From C-114 sp963745405 (GTDB lineage: Bacteria; Chloroflexota; Limnocylindria; Limnocylindrales; CSP1-4): a stretch of 64,000 bases of DNA. Location: the NCBI GenBank assembly GCA_963745405.1, contig CAVUWY010000002.1, positions 248,001 to 312,000 on the forward strand, given 5' to 3'. Below are positions 16,450-23,317 of the stretch, one piece after another; within the stretch, counting starts at the first letter, position 1, and each line of letters begins with the position of its first letter. Position numbers and translations under genes: made by a program. Below the pieces are notes generated by a model that was not told where the DNA came from, ran no database searches, and was given only the letters and a program-made list of their open reading frames with translations.

Positions 16450-18138
16450 ATGGACGAGGGACAGGACGTCGACGACCGGGTGCTCGTGCCGGCGCCGCTC
16501 GCGCGCGGCCGATCGGGGGCAGTCGTCGCGCCGCACCACCTCGCCACGGCGGCCGGGCTCGGAATCCTGCGGGCGGGCGGGAGTGCGGTCGACGCGGCCA
16601 TCGCGACGAACGCGGTGCTCGCGGTCGTCATGCCCAATGCGTGCGGGATCGGCGGCGACGCCTTCTGGCTCATCTGGGAGGAGGCTTCCAAACGGCAGAC
16701 GGCCCTGAACGGATCGGGCCGGTCCCCTGCCGCGGCCGACGCCGGCGCACTGCGTCGGGCGGGTCGACGGGTCATTCCCCTTCGCGGCCCCCTGACGATC
16801 ACGACGCCGGGCGCCGTCCGCTCCTGGTCCGAGGCACATCGACGTCACGGGCGGCTCGGCCGCGAGACGCTGCTCGCCCCGGCTATCGACCTCGCCCGGG
16901 GCGGCTTCCCGGCCTGGGACGGCTACATCGCCTCGGTCGAGACGACGGCGGCCCATCTGGCAGCCTGCGAGGACCTGCCGGATCGGGGCGCGGCCTGGGC
17001 CTCGGTCCATCGCTCGGCCGGGCGGCCCTGGCGGCCCGGTGAGCTCGTCCGCCAGCCGGCCCTCGCCGGGACGCTGGAGCGACTCGCCACGGCCGGCTTC
17101 GACGACCTCTATGACGGCGACCTCGCCGCGGCCCAGAGCGCGGGGCTGCAGGCCGCCGGAGCGCCCATCACCACATCCGATCTCGGAGCCCAGTCCGCGA
17201 CCTGGGAAGAGCCCATCGGCGTCGACTACCGGGGCGTCCGGGTGACGACCCATCCGCCTAATTCGTCGGGCCTCGTCGCCCTCGAGATCCTCGCCATGCT
17301 CGGCGGCTTCGAGCCACCCCCGCCGAACGCCTTCGGGCCGGCCGGCGTCTCCGATCCGGCCTGGGTCCACCTCGGGATCGAGGCCTCGAAGCTGGCGATG
17401 GCCGACCGCGACGAGCACCTCGCGGACCCGGCGATGGCCGACATCCCGGTCGAGCTGCTCCTGTCGGCCGAGCACACGGCCGAGATGGCAGCCCGCATCG
17501 ACCGTCGACGGGCGGCCCCGGCGCTCCCGTCGCTGCACCCCCGCGGCGGCGGGACGATCTACCTCGCCGTCGTCGACGGCGAGGGGAACGCGGTCAGCCT
17601 GATCGAGTCGAACTACCTCGGCTTCGGCTCGGGCATCCTCGACCCGGCGACCGGCATCCACTACCACGACCGCGGGGCGTACTGCTCGCTCCTCGAGGGC
17701 CACCCGAACGAGCTCGCGCCGGGCCGGCGGCCGCTCCACACCCTCATGCCGGGGATGCTGTTCCGCGATGGCCGGCCGTGGGTCGTGGCGGGCTCGATGG
17801 GCGGCGATGCTCAGCCCCAGATCCACGCCCAGGTCGTGTCCGATCTCGTCGACGGGCACCTCGACGTCGCGACGAGCGTGGCCGCCCCGCGCTGGTTCGT
17901 CGAGCCCGACGAGCACTTCGCACCGCCGGTCGAGGTCCGCATCGAGCCGCGCTTCCCCGACGGCCTGATCGGCGCGCTCGAGGGCTACGGGCATCCGGTG
18001 ACGCGGGTGGCCCCGTTCGACAGCGGCCTCGGCCACTGCCATGCGATCGAGCTCGTGAACGGCGGTCCGATCGACCCGGAGGGTTCGCTCGCCGCCGCGA
18101 CCGACCCCCGCAGCGCGGGCCTGCCGGCGGTGCACTGA
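16450..18138 (+). CDS. ggt: gamma-glutamyltransferase-like Ntn hydrolase
   Basis: 562 residues. Members cleave gamma-glutamyl bonds (glutathione and related compounds) after self-cleavage into two subunits. The N-terminal part shows VVAPHHLATAAGLGILRAGG, DAAIATNAVLAVVMPNACGI and GGDAFW. The processing-site Thr is Thr369 in GGGTIYLAVVDGEGNAVSLI, matching the conserved TxxxxxVD region. Later SMGGDAQPQIHAQVV is conserved. No signal peptide is visible, unlike periplasmic GGTs, so this is closer to the cytoplasmic YwrD-like group. It is a single gene behind the repeat region, with GGAGA just before the ATG. Confidence 0.88.
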   Translation: MDEGQDVDDRVLVPAPLARGRSGAVVAPHHLATAAGLGILRAGGSAVDAAIATNAVLAVVMPNACGIGGDAFWLIWEEASKRQTALNGSGRSPAAADAGALRRAGRRVIPLRGPLTITTPGAVRSWSEAHRRHGRLGRETLLAPAIDLARGGFPAWDGYIASVETTAAHLAACEDLPDRGAAWASVHRSAGRPWRPGELVRQPALAGTLERLATAGFDDLYDGDLAAAQSAGLQAAGAPITTSDLGAQSATWEEPIGVDYRGVRVTTHPPNSSGLVALEILAMLGGFEPPPPNAFGPAGVSDPAWVHLGIEASKLAMADRDEHLADPAMADIPVELLLSAEHTAEMAARIDRRRAAPALPSLHPRGGGTIYLAVVDGEGNAVSLIESNYLGFGSGILDPATGIHYHDRGAYCSLLEGHPNELAPGRRPLHTLMPGMLFRDGRPWVVAGSMGGDAQPQIHAQVVSDLVDGHLDVATSVAAPRWFVEPDEHFAPPVEVRIEPRFPDGLIGALEGYGHPVTRVAPFDSGLGHCHAIELVNGGPIDPEGSLAAATDPRSAGLPAVH

Positions 18139-18231
18139 CCGACGACGACGAAGGGACCCGCTCGCGGTCCATTCATCTGCAACCGCGCCTGCCTTCCCCG
18201 GTCCCCCGGCCCTTCCTCTGAGCGACGCTCG

Positions 18232-18270
18232 GCCGGCACACCCGGCCGGCACACCCGGCTGGCACGCCCG
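18232..18270. repeat. 3 x 13-bp tandem repeat
   Basis: GCCGGCACACCCG at 18232-18244 and 18245-18257, with a variant GCTGGCACGCCCG at 18258-18270. It sits 28 bases before the -10 box of the zinc-ribbon/azlCD unit. Confidence 0.85.
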
Positions 18271-18298
18271 ATCCACGGGACCCGCGACGGTGCACGCC

Positions 18299-18304
18299 TA
18301 TACT
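18299..18304 (+). promoter_or_regulatory. -10 box of zinc-ribbon/azlCD unit
   Basis: TATACT, 92 bases before the GTG at 18397. It leaves a structured leader (see hairpin 18312-18351) with GGAGG just before the start. Confidence 0.5.
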
Positions 18305-18311
18305 CCGGGTT

Positions 18312-18351
18312 CGCCGGTGGCGAGCTGCGCTCACTACCGCCGCCACCGGCG
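18312..18351 (+). promoter_or_regulatory. leader hairpin upstream of zinc-ribbon/azlCD
   Basis: Perfect 11-bp inverted repeat CGCCGGTGGCG / CGCCACCGGCG (18312-18322 with 18341-18351) and an 18-base loop. It begins about where the transcript from TATACT would start, so it forms the 5' end of the mRNA. It could stabilise the message or regulate it; no riboswitch class is recognised. Confidence 0.5.
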
Positions 18352-18396
18352 CGAACCGCGGGCCCGCAGCCCGGCCGCCCAGCCACAGGAGGGCCC

Positions 18397-18669
18397 GTGA
18401 CCTCGAACGTCGGCCAGAACTACCCGTACTCGAGCGAGTCGGATGCCGACCGCGCGGCGACCGTGAGTCGCCTCGTCGCGGAGCGCGACGGGCTGGCCAA
18501 GACGATCGCCGACGAGACGAGCGGGCTCGACGAGAACGAGCGCTGGTGGGTCTGGAAGTGCCCGACCCACGGTTGTCCGGGACTCCTCCACATCGCCGGG
18601 TACGCCCTCGACAAGCACGCCCTGTTCGTCGTCTGCGACGGGACCTGCGGCAAGACGTTCCTCCGCTGA
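18397..18669 (+). CDS. small zinc-ribbon-like protein
   Basis: 90 residues, family not recognised. The N-terminal 45 residues look helical (ERDGLAKTIADETSGLDENE). The C-terminal half carries two cysteine pairs, KCPTHGCPG (C-x4-C) and VCDGTCGKTF (C-x3-C), plus His residues between, consistent with a structural zinc site. GTG is chosen because GGAGG lies four bases upstream. It precedes azlC by 13 bases on the same transcript. A metal-dependent regulatory or partner role for the transporter is possible but not shown. Confidence 0.65.
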   Translation: MTSNVGQNYPYSSESDADRAATVSRLVAERDGLAKTIADETSGLDENERWWVWKCPTHGCPGLLHIAGYALDKHALFVVCDGTCGKTFLR

Positions 18670-18682
18670 TCCCGGCGCTCCC

Positions 18683-19465
18683 ATGACTCCAGCGAGCGGC
18701 CTGCCCATGGCCGAGGCTCGCCGGCGGCTCGCCTTCGACATCGCCGGCATCGTCGTCTCCTCGGGCGCCTTCGGGGTCGTCTTCGGACTCGCCGCGGAGA
18801 AGGCCGGCTACTCGATCGTCGAAGCGATCGCGATGAGCACGGTCGTCTTCGCCGGCGCCTCCCAGTTCGCGGCGGTCGGGCTCGTCGTGGCGGCGACCCC
18901 GTGGCCGGCGATCGTGCTCGTCACGGCTCTCCTCAACGCCCGCCATGCTCTGTACTCGGCCGCGCTCGCCCCGTGGCTCCGCGGCGTCTCCCGGCGCGAG
19001 CGGGCGGCGATGGCCCATGTCCTCACCGACGAGGCGTTCGCCCTCACCATCGGCCACTTCAGTCGCCTCGGCCGGGCCGACCCGACGGGCTACTGGATCG
19101 CCGCCATCGGCTCGACGTTCATCCCGTGGAACCTCGCCACGGTCCTCGGCTTCGCCGTCGGCGGGGCCGTCGTCTCGCCGGAGGCGGTCGGCATCGACGT
19201 CGTCTTCCCGGCCGCCATGGCCGGCCTCGCGGTCGGGCTCATCACCGGCCGGCGGGCGCTGGTCGCCGTCGGCGTTGCGGTCGTCGTGTCGGTGATGGTC
19301 GCGATCGCCTGGGATCCACGGGCGGCGGCGGTCGTCGGCGGCCTCGTGGGGCCGCTCGTCGGGCTCGCCATGCCGGGACCGGCCGAGCCGCTGGAGACGC
19401 CCGAGTCGCTCGCCGCCCACGCCGATGCCGCCGGCCACGACCCGCAGATCGGCGTCGCGCCGTGA
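18683..19465 (+). CDS. azlC: AzlC family branched-chain amino-acid exporter, large subunit
   Basis: 260 residues with about seven membrane helices. AzlC/AzlD (YgaZ/YgaH) pairs export branched-chain amino acids or methionine. Signature segments are VFGLAAEKAGYSIVEAIAMS, VFAGASQFAAVGLV, TALLNARHALYSAALAPWLR and HVLTDEAFALTIGHF. The C-terminal tail of about 30 residues is hydrophilic. The stop overlaps the azlD GTG by four bases (GTGA), so expression of the two subunits is coupled. Confidence 0.92.
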   Translation: MTPASGLPMAEARRRLAFDIAGIVVSSGAFGVVFGLAAEKAGYSIVEAIAMSTVVFAGASQFAAVGLVVAATPWPAIVLVTALLNARHALYSAALAPWLRGVSRRERAAMAHVLTDEAFALTIGHFSRLGRADPTGYWIAAIGSTFIPWNLATVLGFAVGGAVVSPEAVGIDVVFPAAMAGLAVGLITGRRALVAVGVAVVVSVMVAIAWDPRAAAVVGGLVGPLVGLAMPGPAEPLETPESLAAHADAAGHDPQIGVAP

Positions 19466-19794
19466 GCGTGACGCTGGTCGGCCTCGCCCTCCTCATGGGC
19501 GCGGTGACCTACCCTTCCCGGGCCATCCCGCTGCTGACGCCGGGCATCGAGCGCCTGCCGCCGATCGTCCTCGCCTACCTCCGCCTCGTCGGACCGGCGA
19601 TACTCGCCGCGCTCGCCGCGACGAACACCCTCATCGCCAGCGGACCCGACGGGCAGGCGACGTTCCACGTCGGCATCGAGTGGCTGTCGGTCGGCCTGTG
19701 CATCGCGATCGTCGCCTGGCGGCGGAACCTGTTCCTCGGCCTCCTCGTGGCGGTCGCGGTGGCCGCCGTCGCCCGACAGGCCGGCTTCGCTTAG
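19462..19794 (+). CDS. azlD: AzlD family small subunit
   Basis: 110 residues, four hydrophobic helices, the normal AzlD size. It opens VSVTLVGLALLMGAVTYPSR and has the conserved YPSRAIPLL and ending helix. It forms the exporter together with AzlC. It is the last gene of the unit; the hairpin at 19816-19848 follows. Confidence 0.9.
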   Translation: MSVTLVGLALLMGAVTYPSRAIPLLTPGIERLPPIVLAYLRLVGPAILAALAATNTLIASGPDGQATFHVGIEWLSVGLCIAIVAWRRNLFLGLLVAVAVAAVARQAGFA

Positions 19795-19815
19795 TCCCGC
19801 CCGACCCGTCGCCCG

Positions 19816-19848
19816 CCGGGCCGGCCTCATCCACGAAGATCGGCCCGG
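19816..19848. terminator. bidirectional hairpin between azlD and ridA
   Basis: CCGGGCCG / CGGCCCGG (19816-19823 with 19841-19848) with a 17-base loop, in the 56-base gap between two converging genes. Confidence 0.45.
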
Positions 19849-19850
19849 CC

Positions 19851-20237
19851 TCACGAGCGGTGTGCGTCGGCCTCGATCTCGACGAGCAGGCTCGGATCGA
19901 TGAGGGCGGCGATCTCGACGATCGTCGCGGCCGGCCGGATCGCCCCGAAGACCGCGCCGTGAGCCTCGAGGATCGGCCCGGCGGCGGCCATGTCGGTCAC
20001 GAACATCCGGGTCCGGACCACGTCGGCCAGGCCGAAGCCCGCCTCGGTGAGCGCCGCTCCGATCTTCGCCAGGATCGCGGTCGCCTGGGCACCCGGATCG
20101 CCCGGATGGACGGCCGTCCCGTCGGCCCCGACGTCGGCCGTCCCGGCGACCCAGCACGACTCGCCGACGACCACCGCCCGGCTGTACCCGTAGCGCCCCT
20201 CGTACGGGCCGCCCGAGGAGATGAGTGCCCGGCTCAC
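19851..20237 (-). CDS. RidA/YjgF family protein
   Basis: 128 residues. RidA proteins hydrolyse reactive enamine/imine intermediates made by PLP enzymes; subfamily members have other deaminase roles. Landmarks are SGGPYEGRYGYSRAVVVG, AILAKIGAALTEAGFGLADV, VRTRMFVTDM and the C-terminal PSLLVEIEADA. The Arg of VRTRMFVTD is the usual carboxylate-binding residue. The GTG start overlaps the M20 peptidase stop (GTGA), so it is co-translated with that peptidase. Confidence 0.88.
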   Translation of the reverse strand: MSRALISSGGPYEGRYGYSRAVVVGESCWVAGTADVGADGTAVHPGDPGAQATAILAKIGAALTEAGFGLADVVRTRMFVTDMAAAGPILEAHGAVFGAIRPAATIVEIAALIDPSLLVEIEADAHRS

Positions 20238-21496
20238 CCGCCTGCCACCGCCGGAGCCGTTCGCCACGACGCGACCTCCGGGTCGCGGCAGATGGCGAGG
20301 ATGAGACCCGCCACCAGGGTCGTCCGGGGGACGATCGAGTCGACCTCGAGGTACTCGGCCGGCGCGTGATCGTTGCCGCCGATCGGGCCGAGTCCGTCGA
20401 GGCTCGGCACGCCCATGCCCGAGGTGGTGTTGGCATCGGAGGCGCCACCGGTCGCCGCGTCGTGGAGGCCGAAACCGAGGCTGCCGGCGAGGTCCGTCGC
20501 GAGCTCGACGAGCCGACCGGAGCGGGCGAGCTTCTCCATCGGCCGCCAACTGGCCATGACGTCGAGCTCGACGGTCACGTCGGGTACGGCCGGCTCGGCG
20601 ATGAGACTGCGTATCGCTGCCACGGCCGCATCGAGATCCTCGCCGCGGACGGCCCGGACGTCGACCTCGATATGGGCGGTCTCCGGGACGACGTTGGGGC
20701 GCGTTCCGCCGGCGATCACGCCGACGTTGCAGGTCACGCCGTCCCACCGCCCGTTGAGATCGTGGAGCGCGGTCGTCAGGTGGGCGGCGGCAAGGATGGC
20801 GCTGCGACCCTTCTCGGGCTCGACCCCGGCATGGGCGGCCCGCCCGTGGACCGTCAGCCGGGCGTCGACGATGCCCTTCCGGGAGCTGACGATGTCACCG
20901 TTGGCCCGCGCACACTCGAGGACGAGGCAGACATCGGCGTCGGCCGCGAGGGACCGGATGATCTGGGTCGACGACGGCGAGCCGATCTCCTCGTCGGGAT
21001 TGGCGACGAAGGTGATCCGCCCGAACGGGAGGGACGGCGACGAGCCACCGCTGCCCGACGAGGCCGACGACTCGACCAGGGCCTTCAGCGCGTGGAGCCC
21101 GGCGAGGAGGCCACCCTTCATGTCGGTGACGCCCGGTCCGTAGGCCCGGCCGGCCTCGATCCGGAACGGCCGGGCGGCCGCGGTGCCCGGATCGAAGACC
21201 GTGTCCATGTGCCCGATGAGGAGCATCCGCGGTCCGCCGGACGCGCCATCGAGCGTGGCGACGATCGTGTCGCCGAGCGTCTCGTGCGGGTGGCGCTCGA
21301 CGCGCGCCCCAACGCCTTCGAGGAACGCCGCCACCCGGCGGCCGACCTCGTCGACGCCCGACTTCGTATAGCTCCCGCAGTCGATGTCGACGAGCGTGGC
21401 GAGCTCGGCGAGGTATGCCGGCTCCGCCGCGACGATGCGCGACCGGAGGGCTTCGAGCTCGGCGGCAGAGACGAGCGGGGTCGATGGATCGGTCAT
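20234..21496 (-). CDS. M20 family metallopeptidase (carboxypeptidase G2-like)
   Basis: 420 residues. Zinc-dependent exopeptidase/amidohydrolase. Metal ligands are visible in order: His in LIGHMDTVFDPG, Asp in GPGVTDMKGG, the Glu pair in NPDEEIGS, the acidic residue in LVLECARANGD and the late His in GGNDHAPAEY. The dimerisation insert lies between about residues 205 and 320 (TVHGRAAHAGVEPEKGRSAI). This pattern matches the CPG2/glutamate carboxypeptidase branch. No signal peptide is seen. It is divergent from the Mur-ligase-like gene with a 51-base intergenic gap, and it leads ridA. Cleavage of storage-derived dipeptides is a context guess only. Confidence 0.88.
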   Translation of the reverse strand: MTDPSTPLVSAAELEALRSRIVAAEPAYLAELATLVDIDCGSYTKSGVDEVGRRVAAFLEGVGARVERHPHETLGDTIVATLDGASGGPRMLLIGHMDTVFDPGTAAARPFRIEAGRAYGPGVTDMKGGLLAGLHALKALVESSASSGSGGSSPSLPFGRITFVANPDEEIGSPSSTQIIRSLAADADVCLVLECARANGDIVSSRKGIVDARLTVHGRAAHAGVEPEKGRSAILAAAHLTTALHDLNGRWDGVTCNVGVIAGGTRPNVVPETAHIEVDVRAVRGEDLDAAVAAIRSLIAEPAVPDVTVELDVMASWRPMEKLARSGRLVELATDLAGSLGFGLHDAATGGASDANTTSGMGVPSLDGLGPIGGNDHAPAEYLEVDSIVPRTTLVAGLILAICRDPEVASWRTAPAVAGG

Positions 21497-21503
21497 CCCC
21501 GGA

Positions 21504-21538
21504 ACGATACCCGCCGAGCCCGGGTCGGTTGCTATCCT
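21504..21538. promoter_or_regulatory. back-to-back leaderless -10 boxes (M20 and Mur-ligase-like genes)
   Basis: Minus strand TATCGT (21504-21509) lies seven bases before the M20 ATG. Plus strand TATCCT (21533-21538) lies nine bases before the GTG at 21548. Both promoters share 51 bases, so their polymerase footprints must overlap. Confidence 0.5.
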
Positions 21539-21547
21539 GCCGCCACC

Positions 21548-23317
21548 GTGCGACTCATCGAGATCCGCCTGCTCGAGGGACCGAACGTCTATCGGCTCGA
21601 GCCGGTCGTGAAGCTCGAGGTCACCGTCGGGCGGCGCCGGACCTGGTACGGACAGCGCGCGCCCGGTGCCCACGCGCTCGTGGAGCTCGGCCGGGCCGTC
21701 CCGACCCGCGACTGTCCGGATCCGGTCCTCTCGATCGTCGGCTGGGTCCGCCGTCTGCGAGCGACCCACGATGGCAGCGCCGTCGGGGTCGTCGTCCACC
21801 GCTCGTCGGACCCGGGGCACTGGATCGTCAGCTGGCCGTGGGAGGCCGCCGAACGAGCCCGGGCCATCGCCGAGGCGGCGTTCGCCCTTGCCGAACGCGA
21901 GGTCTCGCCCGACCGGCGAGCGCGCCTCACCGGTGCCCAGGAGCGGCTCCGTGCCCGTCACGAGGCGGCCATCGCGGCCGCCGGCACCGCGCCACCGTCG
22001 TGGATCCGGGATGCCGACCGACGGATGCCGATCGTCTCGATCTCCGGCACGAACGGCAAAAGCACGGTGACGCGCCTCATCACCCACATCCTCGCCGGCG
22101 CCGGCCGACATGTCGGCACGACGACCTCGGACGGCGTCCTCGTCGATGAGCGCCTGGTCGACCCCGGCGACTGGACGGGGCCCGGCGGGGCCGGCCTCGT
22201 CCTGGGCCGTCACGACATCGACGTCGCAGTCCTCGAGACCGCCCGCGGCGGGATCGTCCTGCGCGGCGTCGGCTACGAGTCGAACGAGGCGAGCGTCCTC
22301 ACCAACGTCTCATCGGATCATCTCGACCTGCAGGGAATCCACACCCTGCCGGAGCTGGCCGAGGTCAAGGCGACGATCTGCCGCATCACCCGCCCCGACG
22401 GCTGGGTGATCCTCAACGGCGACGACGAGTACGTCGCGCCGGTCGCCCGCCGGGTCCGGGCCCAGGTCGCCTATTTCTCCCTCGTCCGCGGCGGTTCGAC
22501 GGTCGTCCGCCGCCATCTCGCTCGCGGCGGCCGGGCGTACCTCGTGGCCGACGGCACCCTGGTCGAGCGGTACGGCGCGGCCGGTCCGGGCAGCGAGATC
22601 ATCGCCGTCCGGGACATCCCCATCGCCATCGGCGGCCTCGCCCGTCACAACGTGGCCAATGCACTGGCGGCGGCGGGCGGGGCGCGGGCCCTCGGCGCGT
22701 CGCTCGAGGACGTCCGTCACGGTCTCCACGACTTCCGGCCGACGGCCGAGCACTCGCCCGGCAGGCTCAACGTCTTCCGGGTCGGCGTCAGGATCGTCAT
22801 CGTCGACTTCGCCCACAACGAGGCGGGCATCGAGGCCGTCCTCGACGTCGCCGAGGGGATCGCCGCCGGTGCCGCGGGCCGAGCGACGCCGATCACGACG
22901 ATCATCGGCACGGCCGGCGACCGGCCCGACGACACACTCCGGGGGATCGGACGGATCGCCGCCCGGCGGAGCCAGCGGGTCGTGATCAAGGAGACGCTCC
23001 GCTACCTCCGAGGCCGGACCCGTGAATCGATCGTCGGGGAGCTCCTGGCCGGCGCGGTCGAGGGCGGCGCCGTGGCCACCGACATCCCGGTCTACGAGTC
23101 CGAGACGATGGCGCTGAGGGCCGAGCTCACCGGGGCCGCGAACGGTGCGTCCGGCGACGGCGGACGGCCCGACGGCCCGCGCGTGATCGTCCTCATGTGT
23201 CACGAGGAGCGCGAGGCGGTCTTCACTCTCCTCGTCGACCTGGGGGCGCGACCGGTCGACGTGGCGGCCGAGCTCGGAACCCTCGTCCCGAGGCTCCAGG
23301 ACCGCCCCCGAACCTAG
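21548..23317 (+). CDS. Mur-ligase family protein related to cyanophycin synthetase, no ATP-grasp domain
   Basis: 589 residues. The N-terminal 60 residues (RLIEIRLLEGPNVYRLEPVV) resemble the start of CphA (ILETRVLRGANYWAHEPVV in the neighbour). After a linker helix the Mur-ligase core begins with the P-loop ISGTNGKSTVTRLI near residue 165, then VLTNVSSDHLDL, GLARHNVANALAAAGGARAL, DFAHNEAGIEAVLDV and GTAGDRPDDTLRGIG. The whole ATP-grasp part of CphA (about 280 residues) is missing. It would ligate an amino acid or peptide through an acyl phosphate; the substrate is unknown. It is convergent with cphA, sharing a CTAG at the stops. GTG start after a -10 box. Confidence 0.8.
   Translation: MRLIEIRLLEGPNVYRLEPVVKLEVTVGRRRTWYGQRAPGAHALVELGRAVPTRDCPDPVLSIVGWVRRLRATHDGSAVGVVVHRSSDPGHWIVSWPWEAAERARAIAEAAFALAEREVSPDRRARLTGAQERLRARHEAAIAAAGTAPPSWIRDADRRMPIVSISGTNGKSTVTRLITHILAGAGRHVGTTTSDGVLVDERLVDPGDWTGPGGAGLVLGRHDIDVAVLETARGGIVLRGVGYESNEASVLTNVSSDHLDLQGIHTLPELAEVKATICRITRPDGWVILNGDDEYVAPVARRVRAQVAYFSLVRGGSTVVRRHLARGGRAYLVADGTLVERYGAAGPGSEIIAVRDIPIAIGGLARHNVANALAAAGGARALGASLEDVRHGLHDFRPTAEHSPGRLNVFRVGVRIVIVDFAHNEAGIEAVLDVAEGIAAGAAGRATPITTIIGTAGDRPDDTLRGIGRIAARRSQRVVIKETLRYLRGRTRESIVGELLAGAVEGGAVATDIPVYESETMALRAELTGAANGASGDGGRPDGPRVIVLMCHEEREAVFTLLVDLGARPVDVAAELGTLVPRLQDRPRT

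Noticed and set aside
18312..18351. Known amino-acid or metal riboswitch
   Set aside because: It is a simple hairpin; no conserved riboswitch core bases could be recognised.
20225..21547. Extension of the Mur-ligase-like frame upstream by 440 codons over the M20 gene
   Set aside because: The extra part is antisense to the M20 peptidase with all metal ligands. The GTG at 21548 follows a -10 box and matches the CphA-like N-terminus.
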